Shown in pieces: positions 11,294-24,873 of a stretch of 64,000 nucleotides of DNA. The notes beneath the pieces are model-generated. The model ran no database searches, was not told the origin of the DNA, and saw only the letters and a list, made by a program, of their open reading frames with translations. Source of the DNA: Pisaster brevispinus (Eukaryota; Echinodermata; Asteroidea; Forcipulatida; Asteriidae); NCBI GenBank assembly GCA_023634235.1, contig JAMKCF010000001.1, positions 17,370,258 to 17,434,257 of the forward strand, written 5' to 3'. The stretch's first letter is position 1; every line of letters begins with the position of its first letter. Both the position numbers and the translations under genes were made by a program.

Positions 11294-14063
11294 TTTTTGA
11301 ACCACTCTCTATCTTAGAACACTTCCATTGAGTACGAAAGGATCCAGGCATGTGTACAGGGAACTAATTCATTCAACATAGACAAACAGGAAACTGTTGT
11401 GTGCACTGAACACTGTTATTACATAGTTACATTCATTTGATTTGCAGATGGGGTAGATTTTGAAAGCAATTTGACACGAAACGCTTGGGAAAACATTCAT
11501 GGTTGTTCACTCAGTTAAACGTGGTTTCTTTTTCAAAAATTATGATAGACTTCATGATTGTATACATGGAAATAAGTGGTTTCCAAATCAAGTCTGTTGG
11601 AACTATTTTTTTTAAACATCTTATTTATGAACGAAGGCTCTGCATGATTAACACACGTTAAACCTCAAACCAATTTACCTGATCTGCATTCACTTTTAAG
11701 GTTTGTTATTAGTTTGAGTAAAAATCACTAATTTAAATGGAAAACAAAACGAGGATTCAAAACATATATTTTATATTATCAACGTGCTGCTTATTTTACA
11801 CAGTGAACAAATAAGTATTTCTATTTGACCCATATGGCCATAGTTTAACTGTTGTGATAATTGAAGAATACATACATATTTTTTCTTAAAGTTAAAAAAA
11901 AAAAAATACCTTACATGTAATTTCACACAATATCAATCGTCTGGAGAAATGTTTGACTAGAAAATTATGTCATCTTCATGGAAATTGTCAGGGATGAGAG
12001 TCACTGCTGACAAAAAAGTCTGAAATTGGGATCCTATTTTTAGGAGGTACGCTGAGATGATGGCTGGCATTTCCACCTTCTGATAGCATCTGTAGAACAG
12101 ATTCTTATCCATTGTAGTTTTCTTGACATTGGAACCCAGCTGGCAGGCTGACTGCCATTTATTATCTACGCATAGCCTGTTTTATAATGTTTCAAATGCC
12201 ACTTTGTCAACATTCGTTTAAACATCATTGCTCTATGGTTTAAACTAGCATGGGTTTGATAAGATTAGTACAGATTTGCGTTATATGTACATGTATGCCA
12301 TATTATTGACGGTGTGAAGCTGTGTGTTGATTCATTTGAGCTAAATCGCCTAGGCCACTGCTGGTAGAGTAGGGAATGTAGCACAGCAAAGCTGCCAGGT
12401 CTGGTCCTCTTGACTAAATTGCAGTTTATACTTAACATGAAAATGAAGTCACCAATGTGAACAGATCAAGTAAGACAGAGTAGTTTTGATCAAGTGTGTT
12501 TTGAGAGAAATAGAAATGGTGTAAACTGTTGGTTGCATTCTAAAAAAAAGAATAACAGTTGACCTACTTCGGGACAAAACAGGACATATGACTTCACTTG
12601 ACTTGCGGAAAAATAACTTGAGACATGACTTGACTTGAGGAGAAATGACATGGTAACAGCACTATTTATTTCAAACAATTAATTTATCATTTCAAAAATA
12701 AATCAAAAGTTCCATGTATAGTATTCAATTGTATACCATTATTCATTTTAATGAATTCTTGTGATCTTGTGTATATAATATTTTTGTCTAATATTATTTT
12801 TAAGGAAGTGTGAGTGAAAATTGAGCAACAAAACAGTAATTTATTTCCATCAGTTCTTCAGTCAATATGCACACCTTGAAGTTATAGTACAGTACATGTG
12901 CTGTATTGTAATATTGGTACCATAGAGCATAGAGCAAGGCATAGAGAAAGGACGTGATCCAAGAAAGACTGTACAGTATAGCTATATGTACATGTACAGT
13001 GTTGTACAGTACATAGATAGCAATAAATTGATACATTTACATGTACATGTACATACATATTGTGTATTGCGAGTGTATTGACCTTATAGCGACCTTGTGT
13101 TCAATTGACCTTTCTTGTGCACACTGGCCTACTTGAGTTTATGTACATGTGCTGTTCACAAAAAATTTACTTTGGATTGTATTTGTAATGATGTCAGTAC
13201 ATGTACTGTACATGTACACCTGTATCAATCATTGACCTAGATTTGTGAATTTCATGCACAGTGATGCTATCATTTTCAATCACATACTGTACATCATTGT
13301 CATACACTGTCACAACTAAAGTTTCTGTCTGTATCTCTTTTTTACAAGTGCAATTGATGTTGGTCTTTCAGGGTATAAAATAAAATTATAAGCATTTAAT
13401 ATATGTTAAATTCACAGTGAAAGATAAAATTAGCTGTTGCAAGCTGCTTCCTTACCAAAATGGCCTGTATATGGTATTAATGCAAACAGTACACTGTAGT
13501 TAATGGCATCATGTTTCGACCATAGCAGTCTTTCTCAAATTATTATCATTACTAACATTTGAAAGGCTTGAAATGAGGGAGTCATTTTCAGAGGTGATGC
13601 GAACAAAGATGTGTGCCTATGAATTTATATGTGAAAGGTCTTTTGGTTGTGCTCCTCTCACCAAGCTGGACTGAATCTTCGGTTCATGCTACCATACACT
13701 GTATAATCTTTTACCATACTATGCACTGTACTGTACACTGTGTACTTAAATTAGGAAAACATTTAATTATTGGAACTACTGGAAACAACTTTAGTCAAAC
13801 TTTATAAGATAGTATTTTCCAAACAAAATTTTTCATCAAAACACTTCCAAGGTGCTATGATTAATGGCTATTCTACTAGCACAAGTAAAATGAGGAAAAC
13901 TATAGTGCTTCTACCTCCCTTATGCAAGTCAGAGGGCCAACAAGTGGCATAAGACACATCTACACATGTAGTCACACTTTACTTTTCTGTATGCTATAGT
14001 GCCAGTGGGATAACAAATTAATCTTCTAGCAAACTTGATAGGAGTTATCAAACTGATTTTATA
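11294..14063. other. Intergenic, rich in TGTACATG palindromes
   Basis: No gene recognised. From about 12880 to 13220 the palindromes CATGTACATG and GTACATGTAC and close variants recur many times. Short open frames here lack domain features. Confidence 0.5.
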
Positions 14064-14298
14064 CAATCTAGTAAGGTTTGCGGTCACACCATGTAATGTA
14101 CATGTAAACTCTCTATGAGTTGGGGTGGTTCTGAGAAGAACCGTAGGAGACGATCAGATCATACTGATCCCCTAAACCTCGAGTTGAAACCTACGGTTCT
14201 TCCCAGAACCAGAGGTAGAATTCTACCTCCATGCCAGAACCACCCCAACTCATAGAGAGTTTACATTACATGGTACTACCACAAACCTTACTAGATCG
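14064..14298. mobile_element. Compact fold-back MITE
   Basis: Arms of about 65-70 bp, 14064-14133 and 14235-14298, are near-perfect inverted copies. Both contain CTAGTAAGGTTTG, CCATGTAATGTA and CTCTCTATGAGTTGGGG. The left arm carries an extra CATGTA-like insertion. An inner stem (GAAGAACCGTAGG at 14135-14147 with its complement at 14190-14202) and a GGTAGAATTCTACC palindrome (14215-14228) follow. The whole can form one long hairpin. No coding capacity. Confidence 0.85.
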
Positions 14299-17200
14299 TA
14301 TTTCCACCATGCAAAGTTTAAAATCCTACTGATTGTATACACTTTCTTTTACCTTCAAATAACTTCCATAAACTTCTGAAACGTGTGTAAAATGTACATT
14401 TTACAGTATGTGGGACCTATATTATTTAAACTGTAGTTTAACTGTGCCAGTCGCTTGATGGTTACACAATCTGCGGAGTGCAATAGTTGTTATTGCACAC
14501 TTGTTAACTAATCAGAATCAAGGATTCAAGTTTGCTGGAAGATAATCAGTACTGTTTTTTCACAGCAACTTGAACATTTTGCAGCTTTTCTTGGTTTATT
14601 CAAATACAGACTGTAAAAGTTGCACGCAATCGACTTGTGACCGTTTGTGATTGTTTCTCCGCACAATAAATCATGTATGGCTGTGGTGCATTTGAAGATG
14701 ACCTTATCTTTTTGGGGTAATGATGGGGCACTCTGGATGCTGGAGAAATCCTTAACTGGGGACAAAAAAAAGAGTGTGTTCTTGTTAGACAAGGTAAATC
14801 AAAGGAGAAGTACTATAAGTTGTTAGGTGAGGTTGGGGTTGGTTGTGATACGAACTATAGTCAAGGGGTCTGTATCAGGCGAGGGTGCCGGCCTGAGCCT
14901 AATACAGACCCTAATAACGATTTCATCACACCATACATGTACATTTAGCACAAACATTATGAACACTCACAATCCCATGAACAATGTCACTTTCTGACGA
15001 AATAATAGCTTTTGAACGGTGGAATCACAAGAACACACAAAGGCATACAACCTTTAAAGCTGGGAGTACAGCGAAAATATTGCGCGTACTGTCCGAAATA
15101 CACACAGTGTGCTATGTGTGCAATACTAACTTGTGTGAATCCTACCATTCTACTTTATTGTCCATTTCATAACAATCACTTTTTTTGTGGAACAATTAAG
15201 CACACAGCCCCGCGCCCGTGTGTCCCTTTAATCACTACTCACTAATTACAAGCCAAATACTTTTTTGGCATGGACACCTCTTATAAAGGACAAGGTGCAA
15301 ATCCAAACGGTAACATTTCTTTGAGCTTTCAAGGCAATGTGTCCCTGTAATGTTTCACATAAAATGCTATTGACAGTAGTGTCCTTCACTTATTTTCATT
15401 TATGTTGTGGTGCAATAGGTTAGTTTAATTCATAATCAGACAAAAAAATGGGATACCGTTATTCACAGTAATGGTGTAAAATCCATCGACCCTCAATTAA
15501 AACTTGAGTTCGTACATTACTGTTGTTTATTAAGGACCTTCAGGTCCATGATTTGCATTTTAAACACTCTACTCCACTGGGGATGTGAGATTGATTTGCT
15601 ACATTACACATATCTATATAAGGGATTTTTAGTGCATGAAACTCCATTGACAATTTCGTGGCAAACAAGGATCCAAACTAGGATCCAAAGAAGGATCCAA
15701 CCTTTGCAGTGAACCAATGGACCAATCGGATTGTTGTAGGTTGGCCTATCAGGCTTTAGTGGTAGTTGAGCTTGATTGGCTCTTCGAATAACCAATAGGA
15801 GGGAGGATTATAATTTACAGTGTAAATCCGATCAGCATCTTTCCCAATGTAATGTTTGTTAGAATTGTGGCTCACTTTGTCACAGCTATTAACTGAGCTC
15901 ACAATGTGTGAGTTGATCAATGTGTAAAGATTCTAGGAACAGTTTCAGATAAACTGGAAATGGCCAAATCAACAGGACAAGATATTTTACCAGCCAAAGC
16001 AACTCATCAGTAAAATAAATCCACCTGTTCCTACAGGATCCCGTGGACAGTTCTGATTTGAGAAAACCTAATCTGAGAATAGAAGTACATGTCTAATGCA
16101 AGAAAAAAAAACTACTCTCAATGTCTGTTAACACACGTAACGTTCTGTGTGTTACATCTTTTGTCAGGTAAATTCTACTGAATTGATTTGTGCTGAGGAT
16201 GTTTTTTATGGCATTATGTTGCTATCAAGGTTCTACCTTTGTAAAATTACAGATTGATTAAAAAAATGGTTGTAATTTTTAAATAAAACAAGTTTAATTG
16301 ATATTTTCTGTTACATGTGTTACATTGACAATGAATAGAATTCAATGACCCATTTGAGAAACAAGTTAGCTTATATAAGGGAAATCAATTGAAATTATTT
16401 CAGGAAATGTGTTATTGTACTTTAAAGTTAAACATTGATGATTCATTTATCTGCTTAGTATTGTTGAACAATTATTGTATTTTTATTTTCATGTGCCATA
16501 TTTACCTCCACAACACCCAGGTACATGCATACGCTTCAAATATATAAAAAAATCAGTTTTCTTTGAAGAAATTTGTAAAACTCTCTTTGTATCATGTATT
16601 TTGAATATGTTTTCTGTTTAAAAAAAAAAGTTCTGGATGTTTAGAGTCTTTCGAATTTTAGAGGCCAGGACCACTTTCCATGGAATGGGCCTATTGCACG
16701 TTATTGTGGTAAATGCTGCAATCTCATTGGCTGCTACCCAAATCGGTAGTTGAGCTCCATTAAAGTCCCTGTACAAACCAGAGGTGAAGTCACTAAGTTG
16801 GGTTTTGCGATCCAGCACTCACTGGATTGGCAATTTATTGAAACGAGAGACGCACGTTAAAAAAAGCTCTCGCATCACATACAAAGCACAAGACCCAACT
16901 TGAACCAAGTCTCAATATCTTGGAAGATTATGAAAGGAACAGGTCTTTTGCAAATGACGAAAGAGATAATCCATTCATTGCTGTTGAAGGTGCCTTTTGT
17001 GTGGTACCACTCAGCCATGACCCCACGGACTCGGAGAAACGATTCCGTAATCCGTATGAATCGTCAACTGAGTCGGTACATTTTACCTTGCATCAAGTGG
17101 CGTAATGACATGTAACGCGAGACAAACCACACAAACTGTGTTGTGTGTTTATCGTTAGTCCGTATTGAAGTAGTGAAAAGTAAACGCACCCTGAGATGCC

Positions 17201-19227
17201 TCCGGCTGAAAGTGGTTAACAGAAGGGGTTCTCCCCATCAATTCTGGTATGGTCCCATTGCATGTGTTTGCACCGCAGCACCTCGTAAAACTGGTGTTCG
17301 TTTTTGTGGACAGGAACAAGCAAAACCAACACAAAATTCTGTTATTATTTAGTTTGCAGAACATTTTTGTGGCCATAATCTGCAACTAGCTTTTTTATCA
17401 TTACCACCAAGGCACTACTTTTTACCAGCTGTCCGGACATCAGTGTGTACAACTTTATTTTTATTTGCCGATTATTTTGAAACAACAATAGGTCATTCAT
17501 TTATAATGTGATGTAATGGAGTTGAGAAAGAGGCCTAAATGAAGCTCACAAGCACTCACCTAAGTCATAACATGGTTGTTAATCTTACGCAGATGAATGG
17601 GACAGTTTCTGTGGTCAGCATAATGATACTTCAACCTAAACACATCACAAAAACGTATGCATTATTTCAAGAGGGACCACATTACAGAGAGCTGTCCATC
17701 ACTAACTTTATTTCAAATGTAAATTTTACCAGCCCTGTAAGGGAAGCCTAAGAGGGTTTGCTCAAAATACTTGTCGCACAGTATAACAAAAAATATGATT
17801 TGTGTAGTTGCGACTAAGTACATGTACGGTAGCAACACTGCATAGGGTTTACCAATCCTATCATGCCTAAGTTGGACTTAAAATTGCAAACGAAATAAAG
17901 TGCAAAACAATAAATATTTCATTTGAAAGCGTTCAAGGAAATATGTCTCCAGTCCCACTTTTTAACACCACGATGAGGTCCAATCGGAAGAAATATGTTG
18001 CATAAAAACCTCTTGGAATTTGATTCACCGCGATGTTAGTCGATTTTCTTTTTACAAAAGACCCTCTCGTAGAGCATAAAAGTCTGCTATGTGCGTACGT
18101 GCCTTGCACGGTATAATGAGCTAAGATTCGTTTAAAAAAAGGATGTGAGCAATGTTGACAATTTTTTGATTGGGACCTATAACAACACTACTTTCACCCC
18201 ACAAACAAGTTTTTAAAAGGGGAGGAAATGTTCTTTCCGCTTGGGATAGCTGTGTCCATGTATGGACATAAAACTACACTACACACTACAACAAATTGCC
18301 GTGTTGGACACGGGTCAGACACGTGTAGGCAGGGTATGCTTTTGGTAATTACTACAAAAATTAATGACCATAAAAACATACTTGGTAATATTTTTTTTTT
18401 TAAATTGGAGAAACATTTCCGTTCGAAGGATTGTGGTTTTAGAAAATGAACGAAACTTTCTCTGATTGTTAACTCCATTCAAATAATTTTTCTCCGTGGA
18501 AGTAGGTTCGTTCAAGGTTTTCACCGATATTTTAAAAACACTATACCGATACCACTGTTCAAAATGGAAATTTCACAGGTTAATGTATACTTGGCTTGAA
18601 GTTGGCTCACCTTGTCACACTACAAGATTTGATACAACTTTGACCCTGTAGAGCTTGCATTCCTAAATATTGCGAACCACACGCCAGGAAAATAAACGAA
18701 AAATACAAAGCTATTAATAAATATCAACAACAACAAAAAAAGGAAAACTGTATTACAAAAAGCAATGAATATACTATGCCCCTGTTTTCCTTTTGTAAAA
18801 AGCCGAAAATAGATCATAGCGATGTTTTGTTTTGTCAAACTTGTAAAACAAATTACAAAAATATTCCTTCAATATTTGGCGTTTTGCCTTTTTTTAAAGC
18901 GGTAGACGAAGTAATGGTATGGGACCGGGATTAAAAATATTAATCTCAGTCCTGTGAACAAATTAAGTTTCAACGTGTACAGAAAATGAACATAAACCAT
19001 GCACTTATAGTCTTGACACCATGGGGGCATGGCGAGGAATGTAAGGGGTGCTACTCCTATAAGAGTAACCGAGTATTCCGTTAAAATAAAAGGAAGCTTT
19101 AAAAAATGATTTAAAGGATTTAACCAGTCATGTCACACTTTTACCCGTCAAGCTTGCCCGAGAAATACTTGCCTCAAATGCTCGGTAAAGCGCTTCCACT
19201 TTCAAGGAAATGCCCTTATACTTTCAG
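14299..19227. other. Intergenic, no gene supported
   Basis: Several 60-90 codon open frames exist on both strands, for example around 15.0, 16.7, 16.9, 17.2 and 18.3 kb, but none shows a recognisable motif or splice pattern. GGATCC recurs three times in the short interval 15668-15698. Weakly repetitive non-coding DNA is the best description. Confidence 0.5.
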
Positions 19228-19508
19228 GAAGTCGTGACCTCGTGAATTTGTAGCTCAAGAAAATTTGTATGGAAAGTTTAAGGAAATCAACAAAGTATGT
19301 AGTGAATCTTAGGAATTTATATTTAAATTCCGAGCAAATCTTTTTATATTTTCTTAGCAGTAAGTAAATTCAAATATGAAGTCGTGACCTCGTGAATTTG
19401 TAGCTAAAGAAAATTTGTATGGAAAGTTTAAGGAAATCAACAAAGTATGTAGTGAAATCTTAGGAAATTTTAAATTCCGAGCAAATCCTTTAATATTTTC
19501 TTAGCAAA
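19228..19508. repeat. 150-bp tandem duplication
   Basis: A block beginning GAAGTCGTGACCTCGTGAAT starts at 19228 and again at 19378, followed in both by matching TTTGTATGGAAAGTTTAAGG and ATTCCGAGCAAATC segments. The second copy is slightly shortened. Confidence 0.85.
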
Positions 19509-21334
19509 ATGAAAGGTACAAAGGTCGATCTATGCCATGCAAGTGGGCAATGGGCTGTGTGGGTATGGCCGTATGTGATGTACAGCGTGAATTACGTGCA
19601 ATGTACACACACGGCGATCTTGCTGGGTTGACGATACGTGTTTTTAAATCGTTAATATCGTTAATAGATAATTAAAAACCCTCGATCGAACTGCTGCTTG
19701 ATCTAAGTTAGAGCACAGGCTTTTATTTGATGTATTGTTTGTGTCTTATAAGACTGTAGTTCCTGAGATCCGAACGCTAACAAATTTCACGTGTAAATGC
19801 TATGAGACTTTTTCGGAAAGAAGTATATTAATAATAGTGAAATAAAATAAAAATCTCGACGAAAACAAAGGTGATTTTGGCGGATGGCCGAAACCCCCAA
19901 TAAATAAATTATGCTATACTCTGGATGACATGAGCCATGGGACTATGGGTGAACAAAACTTGCTGCGCTTGCACAAGGCGCTCTTGCACTCGCTTAATTT
20001 CTGGTGGTGGTTCCCTTAGCTCGGTTGACCTGGTCTAGCAAAGCCTTTTTGATTAAAGTCCTTTACAAAAAGCGGCTAGCTACCATCCTTGAGATCTAGT
20101 CCGGCGGTGCACCCAAGTTCATGGTAGTGTACACAGCTACGCACTCGAGTTGTACATGTACAGTATGTACTTTCAATGCCTAGTGTACAGTAGTGTATTT
20201 ACTTGGTTGCACCCTGGAAAAGATGAATTGGGGGTGGGGTGTCTATAGATCATGTAACAATTGTTTCCAAAAAAGGAGGACGTTGTACATTCCAGGGCTG
20301 TTCTGGCTATAACTAAACGTGATTAAACTACCGCTTTTATACCTATGTGCTGAGACTTGGCTCCAATTCATTTTGATGCTTAGGATTTTTTGCTCGTCCT
20401 TGCTTAGTTATGTATGGACAAAGTATCTGGCCGTGCACTTCTGATGACAACCACTACCAACCGGTATCAATAAAGGCGAGAGACTTTTCTCAACTGTGTA
20501 AGAAATACCCTCATGAATGGCAATATATTAAGTTGACCTATCCACATAACTCCCGTCTATTACCTGTTCAAAACTTGCTGAAAAAATCTTAAGTTACAGC
20601 ACTAAGTGATGAACACTTCTCAAGAGGATTTACAACTACGCACAAGAATTTTTTTAGACAAACGCACATGTAATGGAGTCAGCAATAAAACAGCAGGCCT
20701 AACTACAAAATAGCAGACGTCAACAAAACGAAAGTTCACAATGTAAGCAAAAGTGCGGCATTTGTCAGGACGTGGATTAGCCAAGGATGAAAAGCTTTAA
20801 AAAAGTAATTTCTTCCGTGAGAATAAAAAAAATCATAACATTATGACGTCTCTCGTTAGTATGGCCGAACTCATTACTAGAACCTCAACACTGAGATATG
20901 AGCCAAACTGTTTTAAGTGCCCTAAGCATAAACATTTACTCTGAATAACTGGCTCAATGTTACTCGCACGATCATGGCAAAATAAACCACAGTTCCAAGA
21001 TCCAACCACTAAAATGAGGTTTCATGATTTTAGGTTAATTAAGAGGACAGATGTAGCAACTCAAGATGCTATTAGTTGTTTGTGGATTGATTGATTGATT
21101 CAAATTGTATCTACAATGTGAATGGACGGATGTTAGTGAACCTTTTAAACGGTCAGCTGGGTGTATAAATTTCACTGAATAGATTTGAAACACTAGCGAC
21201 CCTATTAAGCTATCACTCTTGCACTGCAGTGACCTGTGGTCAGTGTTCTGAGTATCAGTTACAAACGTTAATCAAGCTTCACTGGCATGGAAGCCAGAGG
21301 GCAACTTCATTGATAAGGCTTCCACAACCTAAAC
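19509..21334. other. Intergenic, no gene seen
   Basis: No open frame with recognisable features. The stretch contains a GATTGATTGATT run near 21087 and otherwise unremarkable AT-rich sequence. Confidence 0.5.
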
Positions 21335-21767
21335 CAGGGGTGCATTCCACTTGCGCAAACGTTGGCAACGTTTGCGCACGTTTGCCAACAATTTCGAGTG
21401 GAACAAGTTGTGCGCTGCCAGCGTTGGCGATCGTTAGCAACCGTAGGCGAACGTATCTGAGGTGTTGGTGGGTGGTCTTAAAAATGGCGGACAGCATGTA
21501 GATAACCGAAAAGTTAGCAGACGACGGTTTTTTTCTTGTAACGAAACAATTTTTTTTTTTTTTTTATGCAGCTGAAATAATAACCTAATGTACAAAAGAG
21601 GACTACTAAAAGCCAACCCAAAAATACACTCCGGTGTCTCCATCTCCATTACACTGTGCGCCGCCATCATTGAAGTGCGCAACAAATCGTTCCACTCGGT
21701 CGCAAACGATCACAAACGGTTCGCGCAAACGCATGCAATCTGTTTGCGCAAGTGGAACGCACCCCTG
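21335..21767. mobile_element. MITE with CAGGGGTGC terminal inverted repeats
   Basis: The left end reads CAGGGGTGCATTCCACTTGC and the right end is the complement of CAGGGGTGCGTTCCACTTGC, one mismatch in 20. Inside, GCGCAAACG-type strings recur next to each end. The CAGGGGTG start resembles many hAT-superfamily termini. The expected 8-bp target duplication is not evident (ACCTAAAC left, TTGTATGC right). No transposase is present, so it is non-autonomous. Confidence 0.75.
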
Positions 21768-23674
21768 TTGTATGCTATTTTGTCTGCTTGGCCAAGATAA
21801 GGTGAAAAAAGCTGCATAGAAGGGGGCCGGGCCTTAGTAGATCAAATTCACACACTTTACACACACGATTCTCACACTTGTAACCCATTGTTTATCGTTC
21901 ACACACTTTTCAAACCAGGTTGTTTCACGCACTTTAAGTCATAGTGTACGCCGGCTGGCCGTAGCTGTAGCCGAGCCGACAATTCGTATACGGCCTTAGT
22001 CTCGCGACGGGAAGGTCATCATTAATCTTCCGGCACCTCTGAGCCATCAGCTACGGGAGATTAACGTGGATGCAATTTTGTGTGATTTGTATTTCTGTCA
22101 CATCACTTTTTCCAGCCCCCAAAACATATTGGTGGAATGATTGCATTTAAAACTAGCAACGTAATAAATAAATATAAAATTAATTAAATCTGGAAACTAA
22201 GAGAAAATGAAATATTGTTCGACCTCAATTGAACATCCGGTTCAAAGCGTCAAATTGCGAAAGTACGCAGACTGTAATGTGCAAAGCGTGTCGACTGCAC
22301 TGTAACAAACCGAAGTAAGGTTTTACCAAATCGGGAAATTAGTTCTTCGTGACTTATAGCGTGAAAACAGACCTTGTGTCGCATGCAGTGGACTTTACGG
22401 TGATTTTGCAAGTGGCGTCGCCGGGACAACGACTGGGTACTGTCTACTACTAATGTAGCAGCTTGCTCTAGTTTGCACACGTGTACGTCAAGGCTTACGA
22501 AGATCGCTTTTTTATTACATGGTTTTACGGTCAGACGTGAAGCCGAAATTAAGGTCAACTTTTTAAAAAATTATATTTTTCCAAGATTTGCGAATATTGT
22601 TTAAAATTAACAATTTCTAAATTTAGCTTTTTTGTATCCAAACCATATTCAAGGGATGAAATTTATAAAAACAACTGCATGCGGCATTACACGCTATTCG
22701 CTCTTTGCACGGATCCGCCATGTGCATGTAAAGCCTCGACTTAGTGCTTCATTTGTATTGTATTGCATCTGCTTGGATGAAAGTGTCATTACGTTATACC
22801 ATGACAATACAGAGTTATATAATGCTTCTTTTCACTGCTGTCCCCAATTCGAGGCCGGCTATACACGCAAATGGCTGACCGTGCAAAGGGCTAATAGCTG
22901 CTGTTCGAGGTGCCCGGAAGTCCACATTCTCGCGATAGCTCGTACATTCTCGAAATCAACTTACAAGATAGATTGCATAAAGTGACTAGTCTTCCACTGA
23001 AGACGTCTAGCGGTCACCAGTGTTCGACGATTATCATTAAGATTTCATACTCCTGGTTGGTTGATGTGATTTGCGTTAGAAATGACCCCATTTGTTCAGT
23101 AACATACCAATGGTTTTTAAGAATCATGGACATTATTAATAAAACCATGCTAAATCACAACTTTTTGGACTTAACCTGAAACTGCACCAATTGCCTCGAC
23201 TGAGGGCGCTCTTATACATTTTAACGGTAATACAAATTGTGTACAAATTTTTGAAATATAAATTTCAACATTACTATTCAGATTAACACGACTTAATTTT
23301 AACCATGTCAATCAAATTGGAAGTTAAAGTTACTTGTGAAAATGTACAGGAAACAACACTGGTAGTTAATAAATTATTCCAAGAAATTAAACTTGCCCAA
23401 ATATTGCAGTTTCACGTGAGGCATAACATAACCGGTGTTCAGTTCAAATGATCATAACAAAATTTTCATTCATAGGAATGCTCCAAATGCAGTTTAGTTA
23501 TAATAATTATGTAATGCTGTATGCGTGGGGACATTTACTAAAGTATTATTTCTTTGTTTTAGTAGTGTATTGTTTATTTCAAACAATAGGGCGACAGGAA
23601 AAAGTCGCCCTTTTAATATGTGTCGCCCAGTTGTAGCACTTTCCAACACATTTTGTCGCCCTATTGCAGCATCC
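21768..23674. other. Intergenic, no gene supported
   Basis: Two longer open frames occur: minus 22250-22558 (102 codons) and plus 22632-22985 (117 codons). Neither has a recognisable domain, signal or splice context, so I do not call them genes. Confidence 0.45.
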
Positions 23675-23806
23675 ACGATAATAATAATAATAATAATAAT
23701 AATAACGATAACGATAACGATAACGATAACGATAACGATAACGATAACGATAACGATAACGATAACGATAACGATAACGATAACGATAATAATAATAAAA
23801 ACAAAC

Positions 23807-23871
<65 letters not shown>

Positions 23872-23904
23872 ACAACAACAACAATAATAATAATAATAAT
23901 ATCG
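23675..23904. repeat. Compound microsatellite: ATA, CGATAA and CAGCAA runs
   Basis: In order on the plus strand: ATA repeats (about 23677-23705), a 6-bp ACGATA run (about 23704-23787), an AAACAAAC bridge, a 6-bp CAGCAA run (about 23811-23868), CAA repeats and a final ATA run to 23902. It abuts the 3' end of the SINE, so it probably began as the SINE tail and expanded. Open frames reading poly-Q, poly-N/D and similar are artefacts of this repeat. Confidence 0.92.
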
Positions 23905-24304
23905 AAGTCTTATATAGCGCACGTATCTACCAAACAAGGTACTCAAGGCGCTGAGTATAAACAAACTTTCAGAAAGATAGGTTATTGCAGTGGTGGATTC
24001 TGAGACCCATTTATTTAGCACCGTATAAGGGTTTTACAAGGTGCTACGGCGCATTAAGCAGCCACAACCAGGAACACCGGGGCGAACCCCTTCTCTTTTC
24101 GATAAGTGCACTGGGTTCTTTTACATGCGTTACACAACACATGGGACCAACGGCTTTACGTCCCATCCGAAGGACGAAGCAGCGGTAAAGTGTCTTGCTC
24201 AAGGACACAAGTGTCACGGCTGGGGATTAGAACCCACACTCTGCTGATCAGAAACACCAGAGTTTGAATTCGGTGCTCTTAACCACTTGGCCACGACACT
24301 TCCC
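23905..24304 (-). mobile_element. tRNA-derived SINE
   Basis: On the minus strand the 5' head starts near 24304 with a tRNA-like region. A box-A-like TGGCCAAGTGG lies at 24283-24293 and a box-B-like GGTTCTAATCC at 24223-24233. Then comes a body with CTTGAGCAAGACACTTTACC, GATGGGACGTAAAGCCGTTG and GTAAAAGAACCCAGTGCA segments. The 3' end has a GCGCTATATAAGA string before TTA repeats. RNA polymerase III would transcribe it from the internal boxes. The body resembles the widespread conserved central domain of deuterostome SINEs (possibly the Nin type), which I have not verified. Confidence 0.85.
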
Positions 24305-24870
24305 AAGTATGGCCAAGTATAACTTATACTGTTTGCAATTGTCCGTGTGAGTAAAATGTGTTTATTTGTTTGCTTGGTTGTTTAATGGGGTGTGTTTGGT
24401 TGGTTGGTTTTAAATCTTTGAACTGGTAAGCCATTCTTTTTTTTTTCTTTTTTTTTTAAATATTAAAACAAACCGCTGTCAATGTTGTTACTTTAAGAAA
24501 CTACAATTGGAAAATAATGTACAGTATATTGGCATTTTGAAACTTCATGCTAATAAAAATCACTTTCCTTGAGATTTGTGGCTGGGTTGGAATTCCGCAA
24601 TCAACGTGACCTAACAAATTAATACAGTGATTAAGTAATTCTCTGACGAGGAAGGAGAAGGTCAATTGCCAATGATAACTTACCTTTCAAGTCATTGTGG
24701 ACGATGTTGCTGTCGTGAACTGTCTAAAGACCATCGGCCACTTGCTCCATCACCTTTGCCCATGGAACACGAAGCCGCAATTCTTTGTTGAATATCGCAT
24801 ATCCGAGGGTGGTATATATATAGGCTGTCAGCTCGCCAACGAGAATGACGACATCATAGTCAAGTAAGTT
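24305..24870. other. Intergenic, no gene seen
   Basis: T-rich sequence with a poly-T tract near 24438-24460. The right part (about 24640-24870) may be the 3' untranslated end of the LINE that follows on the minus strand. Confidence 0.45.
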
Positions 24871-24873
24871 GAT

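Noticed and set aside
12880..13220. TGTACATG-rich stretch as a hormone- or factor-binding array
   Set aside because: The palindromes are simple and irregularly spaced, and no gene lies nearby. Low-complexity drift is the simpler reading.
16618..17385. Cluster of 60-76 codon frames on both strands
   Set aside because: No family features. The DNA looks like eroded repeats.
22250..22985. 102-codon minus and 117-codon plus frames
   Set aside because: Neither has a recognisable domain or homologous copy in the window; chance length for a 64-kb sequence.
23525..24021. Open frames of 120-175 codons on both strands reading poly-Q, poly-N/D, poly-C or poly-V/I
   Set aside because: They are translations of the compound microsatellite, whose 3- and 6-bp periods keep all frames open.
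24220..24304. A possible tRNA gene (boxes A and B)
   Set aside because: The boxes are imperfect, there is no foldable mature tRNA end, and the sequence continues into a SINE body and tail.
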